The notes below the pieces were generated by a model. It worked only from the letters and a program-made list of their open reading frames with translations, was not told the DNA's origin and did no database searches. The position numbers were made by a program, and so were the translations under genes. A stretch of DNA of 64,000 bases from positions 2,130,501 to 2,194,500 of the forward strand of contig NZ_CP098747.1 in the NCBI RefSeq assembly GCF_023746535.1, given 5' to 3'. Source of the DNA: Sneathiella marina (lineage in GTDB: Bacteria; Pseudomonadota; Alphaproteobacteria; Sneathiellales; Sneathiellaceae). Shown here in pieces: positions 24,709 through 34,751 of this stretch. Position 1 is the stretch's first letter, and each line of letters begins with the position of its first letter.

Positions 24709-26115
24709 TTACTCCGCAAATTTCTTTCGCTCGCCATTGCTCACACCAAGCGATTTCAATTTACGATGTAAAGCGGATCTCTCCATACCAACAAAAGCGG
24801 CGGTACGCGAAATATTTCCACCGAACCGGTTTATTTGCGCTTCCAGATATTCCTTCTCGAAACGCTCCCTGGCTTCCCGTAAAGGTAACGCCATAATTTC
24901 CGTATTATCATTTTGTCCTACCATGACGGATTGTGCGGACCCGGCATCTGCAGGAACCATCTCCACGGTTATCGGCGCCGATTTATCTCCTGTCGCCAGG
25001 ATCATAATCTGTTCGATGACATTTTTGAGTTGCCGTACATTGCCGGGCCAGGAGGACGCCTGCAAGGTCGCCACGGCATCTTCGCCTATTTTTCTGATGG
25101 GAAGGCCAGAGCTGGAGGCGAAGCGTTCGATAAAAAACCGCGCCAACGGCCCGATATCCTCGGGCCTTTCCTTCAAGGGTGGCACCGAAATGGGGACAAC
25201 ACCCAGGCGGTGATACAGGTCTTCGCGCAGCTTTCCTTTTTGCATGGCATCCTGCAAATCCTGGCTGGACGAAGAGATAACCCGTACATCCACCTTGATT
25301 TTCTCGCTCCCGCCGACACGCTGAAAGGACTGATCGACGAGAACACGCAGGATCTTGCCCTGTGTTTCCATGGGCATATCAGCGATTTCATCGAGAAACA
25401 ATGTCCCGCCATGGGCTTTTTCAAGCAAGCCGCGCCGTCCCCCTTTTGTTGAACTCATGCGGCCTTCCTCAACCCCGAACAATTGAATTTCAATCCGTTC
25501 CGGCGCCATGGTGGCCGCATTGAGGACCACGAAAGGTCCGTTGCTTCTTGTTGATTGTTCGTGAATAAGGCGGGCGACGACTTCCTTGCCCGACCCGGAC
25601 GGGCCGGCAATCAGGACCCGGCTTCCCGTTGGTGCCACTTTTTCGATGGTTTGCTGCAGCTGTACCATCACATTGGAGCGGCAGACCAAATCGGTCAGGA
25701 CTTCACCGGCTTTGTGTTTTAGCTCCTTGACTTGCCGACGCAATCGCACGGCCTCCAGTGATCTTTCGACAAGCTGGATAAGACGCTCGGCTTTGAACGG
25801 TTTCTCGATAAAATCATAGGCCCCGAGCTTTATGGTCTGCACCGCTGTCTCGATATTTCCATGGCCGGAGATCATGAGGATCGGTAAATTCGGGTGATCT
25901 TTCACCAATTGCTGCAAAATCTCGATACCATCCAGCTTGCTGCCCCGCAGCCAGATATCCAGAATAACTAGATTGGGCCTGCGATGAGAAACTTCGGCGA
26001 AGCATTCATCACTATTTCCTGCCGTCCTGGCTTCATATCCTTCATCATCAAGGATTCCGGCAATGAGTTCCCGGATATCGGATTCGTCGTCGATTATTAA
26101 AATGTCCGCAGACAT
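24709..26115 (-). CDS. ntrX: Response regulator NtrX
   Basis: 468 residues: receiver domain (about 1-120, phospho-Asp in LVILDIWLRG), AAA+ domain ([29 protein letters not shown]), and a C-terminal Fis-type HTH (GGNISRTAAFVGMERSALHRKLK). The sigma54-contacting GAFTGA loop is missing; the position reads GVEEGRMSSTKGGRRG. NtrX proteins of this class commonly lack it and act without sigma54. Linked to nitrogen, redox and cell-envelope control. Starts 2 bp after ntrY. Confidence 0.95.
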   Translation of the reverse strand: MSADILIIDDESDIRELIAGILDDEGYEARTAGNSDECFAEVSHRRPNLVILDIWLRGSKLDGIEILQQLVKDHPNLPILMISGHGNIETAVQTIKLGAYDFIEKPFKAERLIQLVERSLEAVRLRRQVKELKHKAGEVLTDLVCRSNVMVQLQQTIEKVAPTGSRVLIAGPSGSGKEVVARLIHEQSTRSNGPFVVLNAATMAPERIEIQLFGVEEGRMSSTKGGRRGLLEKAHGGTLFLDEIADMPMETQGKILRVLVDQSFQRVGGSEKIKVDVRVISSSSQDLQDAMQKGKLREDLYHRLGVVPISVPPLKERPEDIGPLARFFIERFASSSGLPIRKIGEDAVATLQASSWPGNVRQLKNVIEQIMILATGDKSAPITVEMVPADAGSAQSVMVGQNDNTEIMALPLREARERFEKEYLEAQINRFGGNISRTAAFVGMERSALHRKLKSLGVSNGERKKFAE

Positions 26116-26117
26116 AA

Positions 26118-28331
26118 TCAGTCATTCCCTGTTCTTAATCTTATTTCATTGGTAGGAAAGGCGGCTTGGACTTGCGCGCCCTTCCCGTTCGGTGCATCCA
26201 TCATGGTGAGCGTGCCCCCATGTTCTTCGATAATTTTGGTAACGATCGCCAGGCCCAGCCCGGTTCCCTTGTCACGGTGCGTAACATAAGGCTCGGTCAA
26301 GCGACTGCGGTCTTTTTCCGGCAGGCCGCGTCCATTATCCGTAACCTGAAGGACGAAATTGTCGTTTTTCCGAAAAATTTCGACCGTGATCGAGCCTCTT
26401 TCAAGATTGTCTGCCGGACCGTCCCGACCGGCAATGGCATCGGCGCTATTTTGCAGCAGGTTTGTAATAACCCGGTTAATTTGCGATGCATCACAGTCAT
26501 AGGTCATGGGTATGGAAACGTCATTGAAAACATAGTCGATTTCAGGATGGGCAACTTTTTGTAAAAAGACGGCTTGCCCGGCAAGCTCGACCAGATTTTC
26601 CGGGCTGAATTTTGGGGTCGGCATTCGGGCGAAGGACGAAAACTCATCCACCATCTGACCGATATCGCCAACTTGCCGGATAATCGTATCGGTACATTGA
26701 TTAAAAACATCAATATCATCGACGATCTGCTTGCCATATTTACGTTTAATTCGTTCGGCAGAGAGTTGAATGGGCGTAAGCGGGTTCTTGATTTCATGGG
26801 CAATGCGGCGGGCAATATCTCCCCAGGCGGCCATTCGCTGGGCGGAGACCAGATCGGTGATCTCATCCAGCGTGACGACAAATCCCTGCAGTCCACTGCC
26901 GGAAATCTCGGCGGCCACACGAACGAGCAAATGCCGGTGAATGCCCCCCGTCTGCAATTGCACCTGACTTTCCGCAACACGGTAGGGCCGGTCCCTGATC
27001 TCATCCAGTAGAAAGCCCATTTGCGGTACCACATCGGCGAAAGGCTGACCAATGAGCTCCTGGGATTTGAGGCCGAGAAGTTCCGTTGCGGTTCGGTTCG
27101 GTAAATTGATCAACCCGTTTTTATCGACACCGATCACTCCTGCTGAAACACCGGAGAGCACAGCCTCCATAAACCGGCGCCTTTCATCCAGTTTGTCGTT
27201 GGTCTCTTCAAGCTCTTTGCGCTGGGTCAGCAGCTGCCCGGTCATCCGGTTAAAGGCCCGTGACAAAGTCGCCATTTCATCATAGGCCCGATGTTCATCC
27301 ACCTTGGTCATCAAGTCACCCGCCCGAACCCGTTCCGCCGCTTTAACCAGATCCTCGATCGGACCCACCAGGCGGGAGGCGATCACCAGGCCGAACCACA
27401 CTGCCGCCAGGACCACCATCAGCGAAATAATAAAGAAAACCGCTGCGAACTGAATTTGAATACCAAAGCCTTCATCTTTCAGTTCCCGGTACTCGGCGGC
27501 GGCGGCCCGGGTGCGTTCCAGATGTCCCAGAACCCGGGGCTCAATAAAACGGCTTACATACAAATACCCGTCCAGCAAGCGATCCAACCGGATCAAAGCC
27601 CGCACCTGGTCATCATTCCCGGTGGTCGTGATAACCACATCCTGTTCGCGCGCGTCATTAAAGGTCGCGGGAGAAATTTCATCAAATTCCAGGGCAAAGC
27701 TCAATTCAGACTGGGCAATGACAGTTTGCGCACCGTCAATAACCACAGCCTCGCTTAGATTGCGGGCAATTACCTGATCGCTCAAATAGGCGCCGAAACG
27801 GGCTCTGTTTTCCAAAATCTGAGGCGGCGCCCGGTTAATCTGTGCGGCCATGGCAAACACATCGGAGCGGATATTCTGAATATGTTCCTTAATATAGGCA
27901 TCGGCAACCACGAGCGATTCCGAAACCGCCGTATTCACCGGGTCCGAGAAATGTTTCTGAAAATAGATGTTAAAGAACAAGGCGGAAAACAGCGCCACCA
28001 TCAGCGCCGGCGCCACCGCGATCAGAGAAAAAAGCCGAACAATCCGGCGATGCATCTGGCTGCCCGATCCGCCTACCTGCCCTTTACGCCACATGCGGAT
28101 CAACCGGTGACAGATCACAACAGCCAGCAAGACGACAAATACAATATCGGCAATCAGCAAAAGACGCGTGTAAACCGGGTTTTCGATGGTCAGGGACTGG
28201 TAAGTGGCTATGCCACTGGCAATGGCCAGCATGGCCACGAAGAAGGACGTCTTCGGGCCAAGACCTATCTTGCTCGCCCATCGCAGCAACGGAAACCCGG
28301 ATTTCATTTTAACCTGTTGTGTTTGTGTCAC
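26118..28331 (-). CDS. ntrY: Sensor histidine kinase NtrY
   Basis: 737 residues. N-terminal transmembrane helices (about 25-105) and a periplasmic loop lead to a further helix (about 290-315). Then come a HAMP domain (RLVGPIEDLVKAAERVRAGDL), a PAS domain (GVIGVDKNGLINLPN), HisKA with His in RRIAHEIKNPLTPIQLSAERIK, and an HATPase (LLQNSADAIAG, DNGRGLPEKDR, GTGLGLAIV). It phosphorylates NtrX. A 17-bp palindrome lies upstream. Confidence 0.95.
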   Translation of the reverse strand: MTQTQQVKMKSGFPLLRWASKIGLGPKTSFFVAMLAIASGIATYQSLTIENPVYTRLLLIADIVFVVLLAVVICHRLIRMWRKGQVGGSGSQMHRRIVRLFSLIAVAPALMVALFSALFFNIYFQKHFSDPVNTAVSESLVVADAYIKEHIQNIRSDVFAMAAQINRAPPQILENRARFGAYLSDQVIARNLSEAVVIDGAQTVIAQSELSFALEFDEISPATFNDAREQDVVITTTGNDDQVRALIRLDRLLDGYLYVSRFIEPRVLGHLERTRAAAAEYRELKDEGFGIQIQFAAVFFIISLMVVLAAVWFGLVIASRLVGPIEDLVKAAERVRAGDLMTKVDEHRAYDEMATLSRAFNRMTGQLLTQRKELEETNDKLDERRRFMEAVLSGVSAGVIGVDKNGLINLPNRTATELLGLKSQELIGQPFADVVPQMGFLLDEIRDRPYRVAESQVQLQTGGIHRHLLVRVAAEISGSGLQGFVVTLDEITDLVSAQRMAAWGDIARRIAHEIKNPLTPIQLSAERIKRKYGKQIVDDIDVFNQCTDTIIRQVGDIGQMVDEFSSFARMPTPKFSPENLVELAGQAVFLQKVAHPEIDYVFNDVSIPMTYDCDASQINRVITNLLQNSADAIAGRDGPADNLERGSITVEIFRKNDNFVLQVTDNGRGLPEKDRSRLTEPYVTHRDKGTGLGLAIVTKIIEEHGGTLTMMDAPNGKGAQVQAAFPTNEIRLRTGND

Positions 28332-28407
28332 GCTACTGTTCCAAGGACAAGACGTCAGAAGGGCTGAAAATAGCTCTTTCTTCGAGAAATAAGGTCAGGT
28401 TATCAAT

Positions 28408-28424
28408 ATACCACATTGTGGTAT
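28408..28424. promoter_or_regulatory. Perfect 8-1-8 palindrome upstream of ntrY
   Basis: ATACCACA (28408-28415) and TGTGGTAT (28417-28424) flank a single base in the 100-bp gap between ntrC and ntrY. No U tract follows on the minus strand, so a protein operator for a separate ntrYX promoter is more likely than a terminator. The binding factor is unknown. Confidence 0.5.
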
Positions 28425-28431
28425 TTAAGCA

Positions 28432-29874
28432 TCACTTAAGGCCGCGCACAACTTGAATATCCAGCTCACGTATCTTTTTCCGCAGGGTGTTTCGGTTGAC
28501 CCCCAACAAATCTGCAGCTTTTATCTGATTTCCATTGGTTGCCTCCAATGAAAGACTGATCAGGGGACGTTCAATTTCGCGCAAAATACGGTCATATAAT
28601 CCCGTCGGCGGTAGATTCCCTGAATGAGCAGCAAAATATTTCGACAAATGTCGTTCCACCGCCGTTCCAAGATTTTCATCCTCAATATTCACATCGCCAG
28701 CACCATTGGCAACTTGCGGGGCAAGTTCCTGATCAATAATGGAGGTGTCGATCACATCATCCGAATAGAGCGCGGCAAGCCGCCGGACCAAATTCTCCAG
28801 CTCCCGGACATTTCCAGGCCATTTATGCTTCTTGAGCCTATCCAGGGCCTCACTTCCGATACTCTTGACCGGCAAGCCCTCTTCCTGCGTTTGAGTCAGG
28901 AAATGCCGCGCAAGGTCAGGAATATCCTCGGCCCGTTCGCGCAACGGCGGCAACCGCAAGGGAACCACATTGAGACGATAATATAAATCCTCCCGAAACA
29001 GGCCTTGCCGGACGAATTGCCGCAAATCGCGATTTGTCGCCGCCACAATACGCACATCCGTCTTGATGGCGGTACGGCCGCCAACCGTCGTATATTCACC
29101 CTGCTGCAATACCCGAAGAAGCCTTGTCTGGGCTTCAACCGGCATATCGCCGATTTCATCCAGGAATAAAGTCCCGCCCTGTGCTTGCTCAAACCGCCCG
29201 ATCGCCCGCGTATCGGCGCCGGTAAAGGCCCCTTTTTCATGACCAAACAGCTCGGATTCAATCAGTTCCTTGGGGATTGCCGCCATATTAATCGGCACAA
29301 AGGGACCGTTTTTCCGTTTGCCATATTCATGCAGGGCCCGCGCGACAAGCTCTTTCCCCGTCCCGCTTTCCCCGGAAATCAGCACGGTGAGATCTGTTCC
29401 CATCAAGCGCGCCAACACGCGGTAAATCTCCTGCATGGCCGGAGACCGGCCGATCAGGGGAATTTTCGTGTCATCCTCGTCATCCTGTCCGCCGCGACGG
29501 TAGGACTTTTTAGGCTTGGATAAAGCCCGCTCAACAACCTGCAAAAGTTCTTTCAGGTCAAAGGGTTTCGGCAAATAGTCATAGGCGCCCCGTTCCGTCG
29601 CCTTGATGGCGGTCAGCAGGGTATTTTGCGCACTCATGACAATCACCGGCACATCGGGTCTGATTTTCTTGATCCGCGGTAGCAGATCAAGGCCGTTTTC
29701 GTCTGGCATCACCACATCTGTCAAAATGATATCGCCGGCCCCTTCAAGCACCCAGTTATACAGGGTTGCCGCATTCCCGGTGGAGCGAACCACATAATTT
29801 GCCCGGGAAAGTGCCTGATCCAGAACGGTGCGAATACTCTGGTCATCATCAGCGACGAGAATTGTGCCTGCCAT
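28432..29874 (-). CDS. ntrC: Nitrogen regulation response regulator NtrC
   Basis: 480 residues: receiver (phospho-Asp in [14 protein letters not shown]), sigma54 AAA+ domain ([16 protein letters not shown], intact [15 protein letters not shown] loop, [13 protein letters not shown]), and Fis HTH ([24 protein letters not shown]). It activates sigma54 promoters for nitrogen assimilation when phosphorylated by NtrB. The intact GAFTGA loop contrasts with its neighbour NtrX. Confidence 0.97.
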   Translation of the reverse strand: MAGTILVADDDQSIRTVLDQALSRANYVVRSTGNAATLYNWVLEGAGDIILTDVVMPDENGLDLLPRIKKIRPDVPVIVMSAQNTLLTAIKATERGAYDYLPKPFDLKELLQVVERALSKPKKSYRRGGQDDEDDTKIPLIGRSPAMQEIYRVLARLMGTDLTVLISGESGTGKELVARALHEYGKRKNGPFVPINMAAIPKELIESELFGHEKGAFTGADTRAIGRFEQAQGGTLFLDEIGDMPVEAQTRLLRVLQQGEYTTVGGRTAIKTDVRIVAATNRDLRQFVRQGLFREDLYYRLNVVPLRLPPLRERAEDIPDLARHFLTQTQEEGLPVKSIGSEALDRLKKHKWPGNVRELENLVRRLAALYSDDVIDTSIIDQELAPQVANGAGDVNIEDENLGTAVERHLSKYFAAHSGNLPPTGLYDRILREIERPLISLSLEATNGNQIKAADLLGVNRNTLRKKIRELDIQVVRGLK

Positions 29875-29877
29875 GGG

Positions 29878-30996
29878 TTACGTTTCCATTCTGGTGAAAT
29901 TGTAAATCGGGAGCCGGATGAGGAAATGCCCCCCGGTTTGACGGTTGTCATATTCGATGATCCCGCCGTGATCACCGACGATCTTGGCCACAAGTGCCAG
30001 TCCGAGACCGCTGCCCCCGGTTTTGGTGGTAACGAAGGGATCAAAAATATGCGGGACGATTTCTTCAGATATCCCGGATCCGTTATCGAGAATGCCAACC
30101 TCCAGCGGCAGTTGAACCTTGTCCTTGCTGCCGGGAACCGCCAGCCGGATGCCATGCCGGTATGCCGTGGTCAGGGTAATTTCCCCCCCATCATCGGGCA
30201 CGGCTTCGGCGGCATTCTTGACCAGATTGAGCAATACCTGAACCAGCTGGTCGCGGTTGCCGTAAACGAAAGGCAAGGACGGGTCGTAATTTTCGCGAAA
30301 GAGGATTTTTTTGCCAAACCCGGCGGCGGATACCATGCGGACATGCTCCAGAACCTCGTGAATATTCACGGCATCACGGGCAATGGGCCGGTCATCTGAG
30401 AAAGCCTCCATCCGGTCGACAAGAGCGCAGATCCGGTCCGTTTCATCACATATGAGCTGGGTTAGCGCCCGGTCCCCGTCCGAGACATTCATTTCCAGAA
30501 GCTGCGCAGATCCGCGAATTCCCGAGAGCGGGTTTTTCACTTCATGGGCCAGCATGGTGGCCATGGCCGTTACGGAACGGGCGGCGCCGCGATGGGTGAG
30601 CTGCCGGTCCATTTTATGGGCAATGGTCCGCTCCTCAATCTGGACAACCACACTGGACGTGTCATATAGCGACGATACCTGTAGATTGACATTTTTAATG
30701 CCGGTTTTCGGGGTTCCAAGATCCACACTATATTCTGAAACACAATCACGGGTTTGCCGAACCTGCTCGACCAGTCCAAATAATGGACTCCCAAAGGGAA
30801 CAAGCTCCGTCAGGTTGGTCCGCTTCAAGATGGAAAGTGAGGATCCAAAGAACGCCTCACCGGCGGGGTTTGCCAGACTGATGCAGTCCTTCTCGTCAAT
30901 GACGACAATGGGATCGGGAATGGCATTGAGGACGGAGCTGGCCATCATCTCCGGTCCGCCCTTGGATTCCTGGTTTTTTTCCGCTGATCTATCCAT
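29878..30996 (-). CDS. ntrB: Nitrogen sensor histidine kinase NtrB
   Basis: 372 residues from ATG 30996, one base after the dusB stop; an upstream in-frame start at 31029 would overlap dusB. PAS domain ([21 protein letters not shown]), HisKA His in [22 protein letters not shown], and HATPase motifs ([33 protein letters not shown]). Cytosolic with no membrane span. Responds to PII proteins and controls NtrC. Confidence 0.95.
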   Translation of the reverse strand: MDRSAEKNQESKGGPEMMASSVLNAIPDPIVVIDEKDCISLANPAGEAFFGSSLSILKRTNLTELVPFGSPLFGLVEQVRQTRDCVSEYSVDLGTPKTGIKNVNLQVSSLYDTSSVVVQIEERTIAHKMDRQLTHRGAARSVTAMATMLAHEVKNPLSGIRGSAQLLEMNVSDGDRALTQLICDETDRICALVDRMEAFSDDRPIARDAVNIHEVLEHVRMVSAAGFGKKILFRENYDPSLPFVYGNRDQLVQVLLNLVKNAAEAVPDDGGEITLTTAYRHGIRLAVPGSKDKVQLPLEVGILDNGSGISEEIVPHIFDPFVTTKTGGSGLGLALVAKIVGDHGGIIEYDNRQTGGHFLIRLPIYNFTRMET

Positions 30997-30997
30997 C

Positions 30998-31984
30998 CTA
31001 GGCACTTTCCCGCAACGAAAACTCATCATAAAAGGCGATAATCTCTTGTTCGACCGCGCGCCAGTCGGTCATCCGGATTACCTTGCTGCGGAAGACACTG
31101 CCACCGGGCAATCTTTCCGAATACCAGCTTAAATGCTTGCGGGCGACACGGGTTCCCACCTCCTCGCCATATAATTCGATCAAGGCCCGGTAATGTTCAA
31201 GAACGACAGCCTTTTGAACAGCATAATCAGGATCGGGAAGTTTCTCACCATTTGCCAGATAGGCGGCAACCTGTGAGACAAACCAGGGCCTACCGTAACT
31301 GCCGCGCCCGATCATCACGCCGTCCGCGCCCGACTGGGCAAGGGCTTCCTTGGCATTTTCAACGCTCAGGATATCCCCATTGGCAAAAACCGGCAGGGAA
31401 ACCGCTTGCTTGACTTTGCGAATAAATCGCCAGTCTGCTTCCCCTTTAAAGAACTGGCACCGCGTCCGGCCGTGGACGGTCAACATCTTGATCCCGACAT
31501 CTTCCGCTATTTTCGCCAGCAACGGCGCGTTGCGGCTGTCGTCATCCCAGCCCGTCCGCATTTTCAAGGTTACCGGAATGCTGACCGCTTCAACGGTTGC
31601 CTTCAAGATCTCGGCTGCCTGATCCAGGTCGCGCATCAGCGAGGAACCGGCCATGCCGGAGGTTACTTTTTTGACCGGGCAGCCCATATTAATATCAATG
31701 ATCTGGGCACCAAGATCCTCGTTCAGTTTGGCCGCCTCCGCCATGATGGCCGGATCGCAGCCTGCCAGTTGCACGGCCAGGGGGCCATCGTCTTTTTCGG
31801 TTTTTACCAGGCGCAGGGAACGGCGGGTTTCGGCGACCATTGCCTTGCTCGCCACCATCTCGGAAAACACCAGGCCGGCACCAAACCGCGAGACAATACG
31901 GCGAAACGGCAAATCGGTTATTCCGGCCATGGGGGCCAGGAAAACCGGTGTGTCAATTGTGATGGATCCAAGCTGAATGATCAT
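30998..31984 (-). CDS. dusB: tRNA-dihydrouridine synthase B (NifR3 type)
   Basis: 328 residues. FMN-dependent TIM barrel with [37 protein letters not shown] (catalytic Cys in the NMGCP motif), [20 protein letters not shown] and [12 protein letters not shown]. It reduces uridines in tRNA D-loops. First gene of the classic nifR3-ntrB-ntrC-ntrY-ntrX operon; divergent from ispDF. Confidence 0.96.
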   Translation of the reverse strand: MIIQLGSITIDTPVFLAPMAGITDLPFRRIVSRFGAGLVFSEMVASKAMVAETRRSLRLVKTEKDDGPLAVQLAGCDPAIMAEAAKLNEDLGAQIIDINMGCPVKKVTSGMAGSSLMRDLDQAAEILKATVEAVSIPVTLKMRTGWDDDSRNAPLLAKIAEDVGIKMLTVHGRTRCQFFKGEADWRFIRKVKQAVSLPVFANGDILSVENAKEALAQSGADGVMIGRGSYGRPWFVSQVAAYLANGEKLPDPDYAVQKAVVLEHYRALIELYGEEVGTRVARKHLSWYSERLPGGSVFRSKVIRMTDWRAVEQEIIAFYDEFSLRESA

Positions 31985-32111
31985 TTTTTATGCAATTATT
32001 TTTTTGACTAATATTTAGGCAACATATCCGGTCGTCTGCCAAATGGCAATACATTCATTGCATTTCATCAAATTCATTGAACGGATCGCCCTGGCGACCT
32101 ATTGTCAGCCC

Positions 32112-33263
32112 ATGACAACCATCGCCCTTATTGTTGCCGCCGGCCGCGGCCATCGCACCGGACGGGATTTGCCCAAGCAATATATTGATATTGCGGGGAA
32201 AACTGTACTGGCGCGGACCGTCGATACCTTCTTAAACCATAGTGGAATTGATAAGGTCTGTGTGGTTATTCATGCCGATGATGCGGCGCTTTACGCGGCT
32301 GCCCTTGCGGATCGCGATGTCCTGCCCTGGGTTACGGGCGGAGAAAGCCGGCAGGCCTCCGTCAAAAACGGGTTGGAAGCACTGACAGCCTTGCAGCCAA
32401 GCCGGGTCCTTATTCATGATGCTGCGCGCCCCTTTGTTAGTAAGTACTTAATAGATCGATGCATTCTGGCACTTGAAGCCTGTGATGCCGTGCTTCCCGC
32501 CGTGCCGCTTACCGACAGTCTTAAATTCGTGGCGGAGGATCGGGTGACCGGGGCCCTGGATCGGGATAAAATTATGGCTGCGCAGACCCCGCAATCCTTC
32601 AGGTTCGATCCCATTCTGGCCGCCCACCGGGCGTTTTCGAAGATGGCTGTCACCGATGATGTTGGACTGGCGGAACTGGCGGATATTCCCGTTCAAACCG
32701 TCGCGGGGGAGCCGGGGAATTTTAAGATCACCACAGCCGATGACGTGGCCAGGGCCGAGAAAATGATAACAGAGCAGCTTACCGATACGCGCACGGGACA
32801 AGGGTTTGACGTGCATGCCTTTGTCGCCGGTCGGGACTTATGGCTTGGCGGCGTGAAAATCCCCCATGATCGGGGATTAAAAGGCCATTCCGATGCGGAT
32901 GTCGCCTTGCATGCGGTCACCGACGCCTTGCTCGGTGCCATCGCTGCAGGGGATATCGGTGTGCATTTCCCGCCTTCCGACGATCGCTGGCGCAATGTGC
33001 AATCCCATGTGTTTCTGTCCCATGCCGGCGATCTGATCGCGGCGAAAGGCGGGCGCATCAGCCATATTGACCTGACCATTATCTGCGAGGAGCCGAAGAT
33101 AAACCCCTATCGTGCGGCCATGAGTGCCCGCATTTCTGAAATCCTCGGAATCGTTGAAGATCGGGTCAGTGTTAAAGGGACAACGACGGAAAAGCTCGGA
33201 TTTACCGGGCGCCGTGAAGGCATCGCCGCGCAGGCCATTGCCACCGTCAGGTTACCCGAATGA
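32112..33263 (+). CDS. ispDF: Bifunctional IspD/IspF isoprenoid enzyme
   Basis: 383 residues from ATG 32112, chosen because the family begins at this point (TTIALIVAAGRGHRTGRDLPKQY); the frame extends to 32043. The N-terminal IspD domain (to about 225; VLIHDAARPFV) makes CDP-methylerythritol. The C-terminal IspF domain (TGQGFDVHAF, GHSDADVALHA, TTTEKLGFTGR) makes the cyclic 2,4-diphosphate. The fusion of two non-consecutive MEP-pathway steps is typical of alpha- and epsilonproteobacteria. Overlaps pgpA by ATGA. Confidence 0.95.
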   Translation: MTTIALIVAAGRGHRTGRDLPKQYIDIAGKTVLARTVDTFLNHSGIDKVCVVIHADDAALYAAALADRDVLPWVTGGESRQASVKNGLEALTALQPSRVLIHDAARPFVSKYLIDRCILALEACDAVLPAVPLTDSLKFVAEDRVTGALDRDKIMAAQTPQSFRFDPILAAHRAFSKMAVTDDVGLAELADIPVQTVAGEPGNFKITTADDVARAEKMITEQLTDTRTGQGFDVHAFVAGRDLWLGGVKIPHDRGLKGHSDADVALHAVTDALLGAIAAGDIGVHFPPSDDRWRNVQSHVFLSHAGDLIAAKGGRISHIDLTIICEEPKINPYRAAMSARISEILGIVEDRVSVKGTTTEKLGFTGRREGIAAQAIATVRLPE

Positions 33264-33748
33264 ACCTGTCCCCCCTCACCCGCTGGCATCCCGCCGTGAT
33301 CTGGTCGACCTGGTTCTGGTCGGGGTTATCGCCCAAGGCGCCCGGCACCATGGGTTCCCTCGCCGCGCTGCCGGTGGGCTATGTGATTTTCCTGTATTTC
33401 GGACCGGTCAGTCTTGCCGCCGCGACCCTTCTGGTTTTTTTCAGCGGCTGGTGGAGCTGTCATATTTATGTGCGTGAAACCGGCAAAAGCGACCCCGGCG
33501 AAGTGGTCATCGATGAGGTGGCGGGATTATGGATTGCTCTTTTGGTGACCGGTGGGGATTTAATTCTGTGTTTGGCGGCTTTTTTGTTTTTCCGGCTGTT
33601 TGATATCTGGAAACCCTGGCCCATCCGCTGGCTGGATCAGCATGTCAAAGGCGCGTTTGGCGTCATGATCGACGATATCCTGGCCGGCATCTTCGCCGCC
33701 GCCGCCGTCCTGCTGCTGGCCCAGCTGGCCTTCTTCCAAATTGATTAA
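33260..33748 (+). CDS. pgpA: Phosphatidylglycerophosphatase A
   Basis: 162 residues with several membrane spans. PgpA signatures: FWSGLSPKAPGTMGSLAALP, DPGEVVIDEVAGLWIAL and FRLFDIWKPWPIRWLDQHVKGAFGVMIDDILAG. It dephosphorylates PGP to phosphatidylglycerol. Translationally coupled to ispDF; pncC follows by 16 bp. Confidence 0.95.
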   Translation: MNLSPLTRWHPAVIWSTWFWSGLSPKAPGTMGSLAALPVGYVIFLYFGPVSLAAATLLVFFSGWWSCHIYVRETGKSDPGEVVIDEVAGLWIALLVTGGDLILCLAAFLFFRLFDIWKPWPIRWLDQHVKGAFGVMIDDILAGIFAAAAVLLLAQLAFFQID

Positions 33749-33764
33749 TAGGGAATTCTGATTA

Positions 33765-34262
33765 ATGAGCGTTTTTAATAGAGAAATCGTATCACTATCC
33801 ACAAAGGTCCTGGAAAACTGCCGCAACCACAAATGGCTGCTGGCGACGGCCGAATCCTGTACTGGCGGATTGATCGGTGGTGCCCTGACGGAGATTGCCG
33901 GATCCAGCGATGTGTTCGACCGCGGATTTATCACCTATACCAACAAGGCAAAACACAAGGTCATCGGAGTCGAAATCGATATCTTACGCGCCCATGGTGC
34001 CGTATCTGAAGAAGTGGCGCGGGCCATGGCGGCGGGTGCGCTTAAAACCGCCGCCGTGCAAATCGCCGTTGCGGTTACCGGCATTGCCGGCCCGGGGGGC
34101 GGATCGGACGAAAAACCGGTGGGCCGGGTGCATCTGGCAGCGACCAATATTGACGGCAAGACCGTCCACCGGAAAATGGATTATGGGGATATCGGACGAT
34201 CAGAAGTGCGTATGGCGACGGTGATGACAGCCCTTGAAATGCTTGACGAGATCAGTTCGTAA
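33765..34262 (+). CDS. pncC: CinA C-terminal family nicotinamide-nucleotide amidase
   Basis: 165 residues, only the CinA_C domain, without the MoCF-like N-terminal half. Motifs: LLATAESCTGGLIGGALTEIAGSS (catalytic Ser/Lys region), GFITYTNKAKHKVIGV, GAVSEEVARAMA and VTGIAGPGGGSDEKPVG. It deamidates NMN to NaMN in pyridine nucleotide recycling. Ends 11 bp inside the convergent coq10-like gene. Confidence 0.93.
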   Translation: MSVFNREIVSLSTKVLENCRNHKWLLATAESCTGGLIGGALTEIAGSSDVFDRGFITYTNKAKHKVIGVEIDILRAHGAVSEEVARAMAAGALKTAAVQIAVAVTGIAGPGGGSDEKPVGRVHLAATNIDGKTVHRKMDYGDIGRSEVRMATVMTALEMLDEISS

Positions 34263-34719
34263 CCGACTGGTTTTCGGAGCTTTCGGGCATATCATATAAA
34301 TCCTGCGCCCGTTTTTCAAAGGCGGAAATCATCCGCGTCACCGCCTCATTGAACAGCATGCCAATGGTTTTTTGCAGCAACATCGAGCGAAATTCAAAAT
34401 CGACGAAAAAGGTAATCCGGCAGCCGTCCGGATGATCATGAAATCCCCAGTGATTGTTCAAATAGCGAAACGGACCATCCAGATATTCCACGTCAATGAC
34501 ATGGTTTCCCTCATCCAGCGTCACCTTGGAGGTAAATTTTTCGCGGAACAGCTTGAAGCCGATGACCAGATCCGCATAGACCACATTCTCCTTGCGCTCA
34601 TTGATCCGCGCCCCAACGCACCAGGGGAGGAATTCAGGATATAAATCGATGGCCGCCACCAGATCAAATAGCTGTTTCGGTGTATAGGGAAGAACCCGTT
34701 CATCTGAATGTGTCGGCAT
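34252..34719 (-). CDS. Coq10/RatA-family START-domain protein
   Basis: 155 residues of the SRPBCC/START fold: RVLPYTPKQLFDLVAAIDLYPEFLPWCVGARI, a GFKLFREKFTSKV strand and a long C-terminal helix (AVTRMISAFEKRAQDLY). Homologues are called RatA toxin in E. coli, but in alphaproteobacteria and mitochondria the Coq10 role in ubiquinone binding is more likely. Downstream of lipA on the same strand. Confidence 0.88.
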   Translation of the reverse strand: MPTHSDERVLPYTPKQLFDLVAAIDLYPEFLPWCVGARINERKENVVYADLVIGFKLFREKFTSKVTLDEGNHVIDVEYLDGPFRYLNNHWGFHDHPDGCRITFFVDFEFRSMLLQKTIGMLFNEAVTRMISAFEKRAQDLYDMPESSENQSVTN

Positions 34720-34751
34720 ACGCTCTACTTTACCTGTACTCTAGCACGGCT

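Noticed and set aside
32051-32072. Possible sigma54 promoter (TGGCA followed by TTGCA) between dusB and ispDF
   Set aside because: The GG and GC elements are 13 bases apart instead of 10, so the -24/-12 geometry is wrong.
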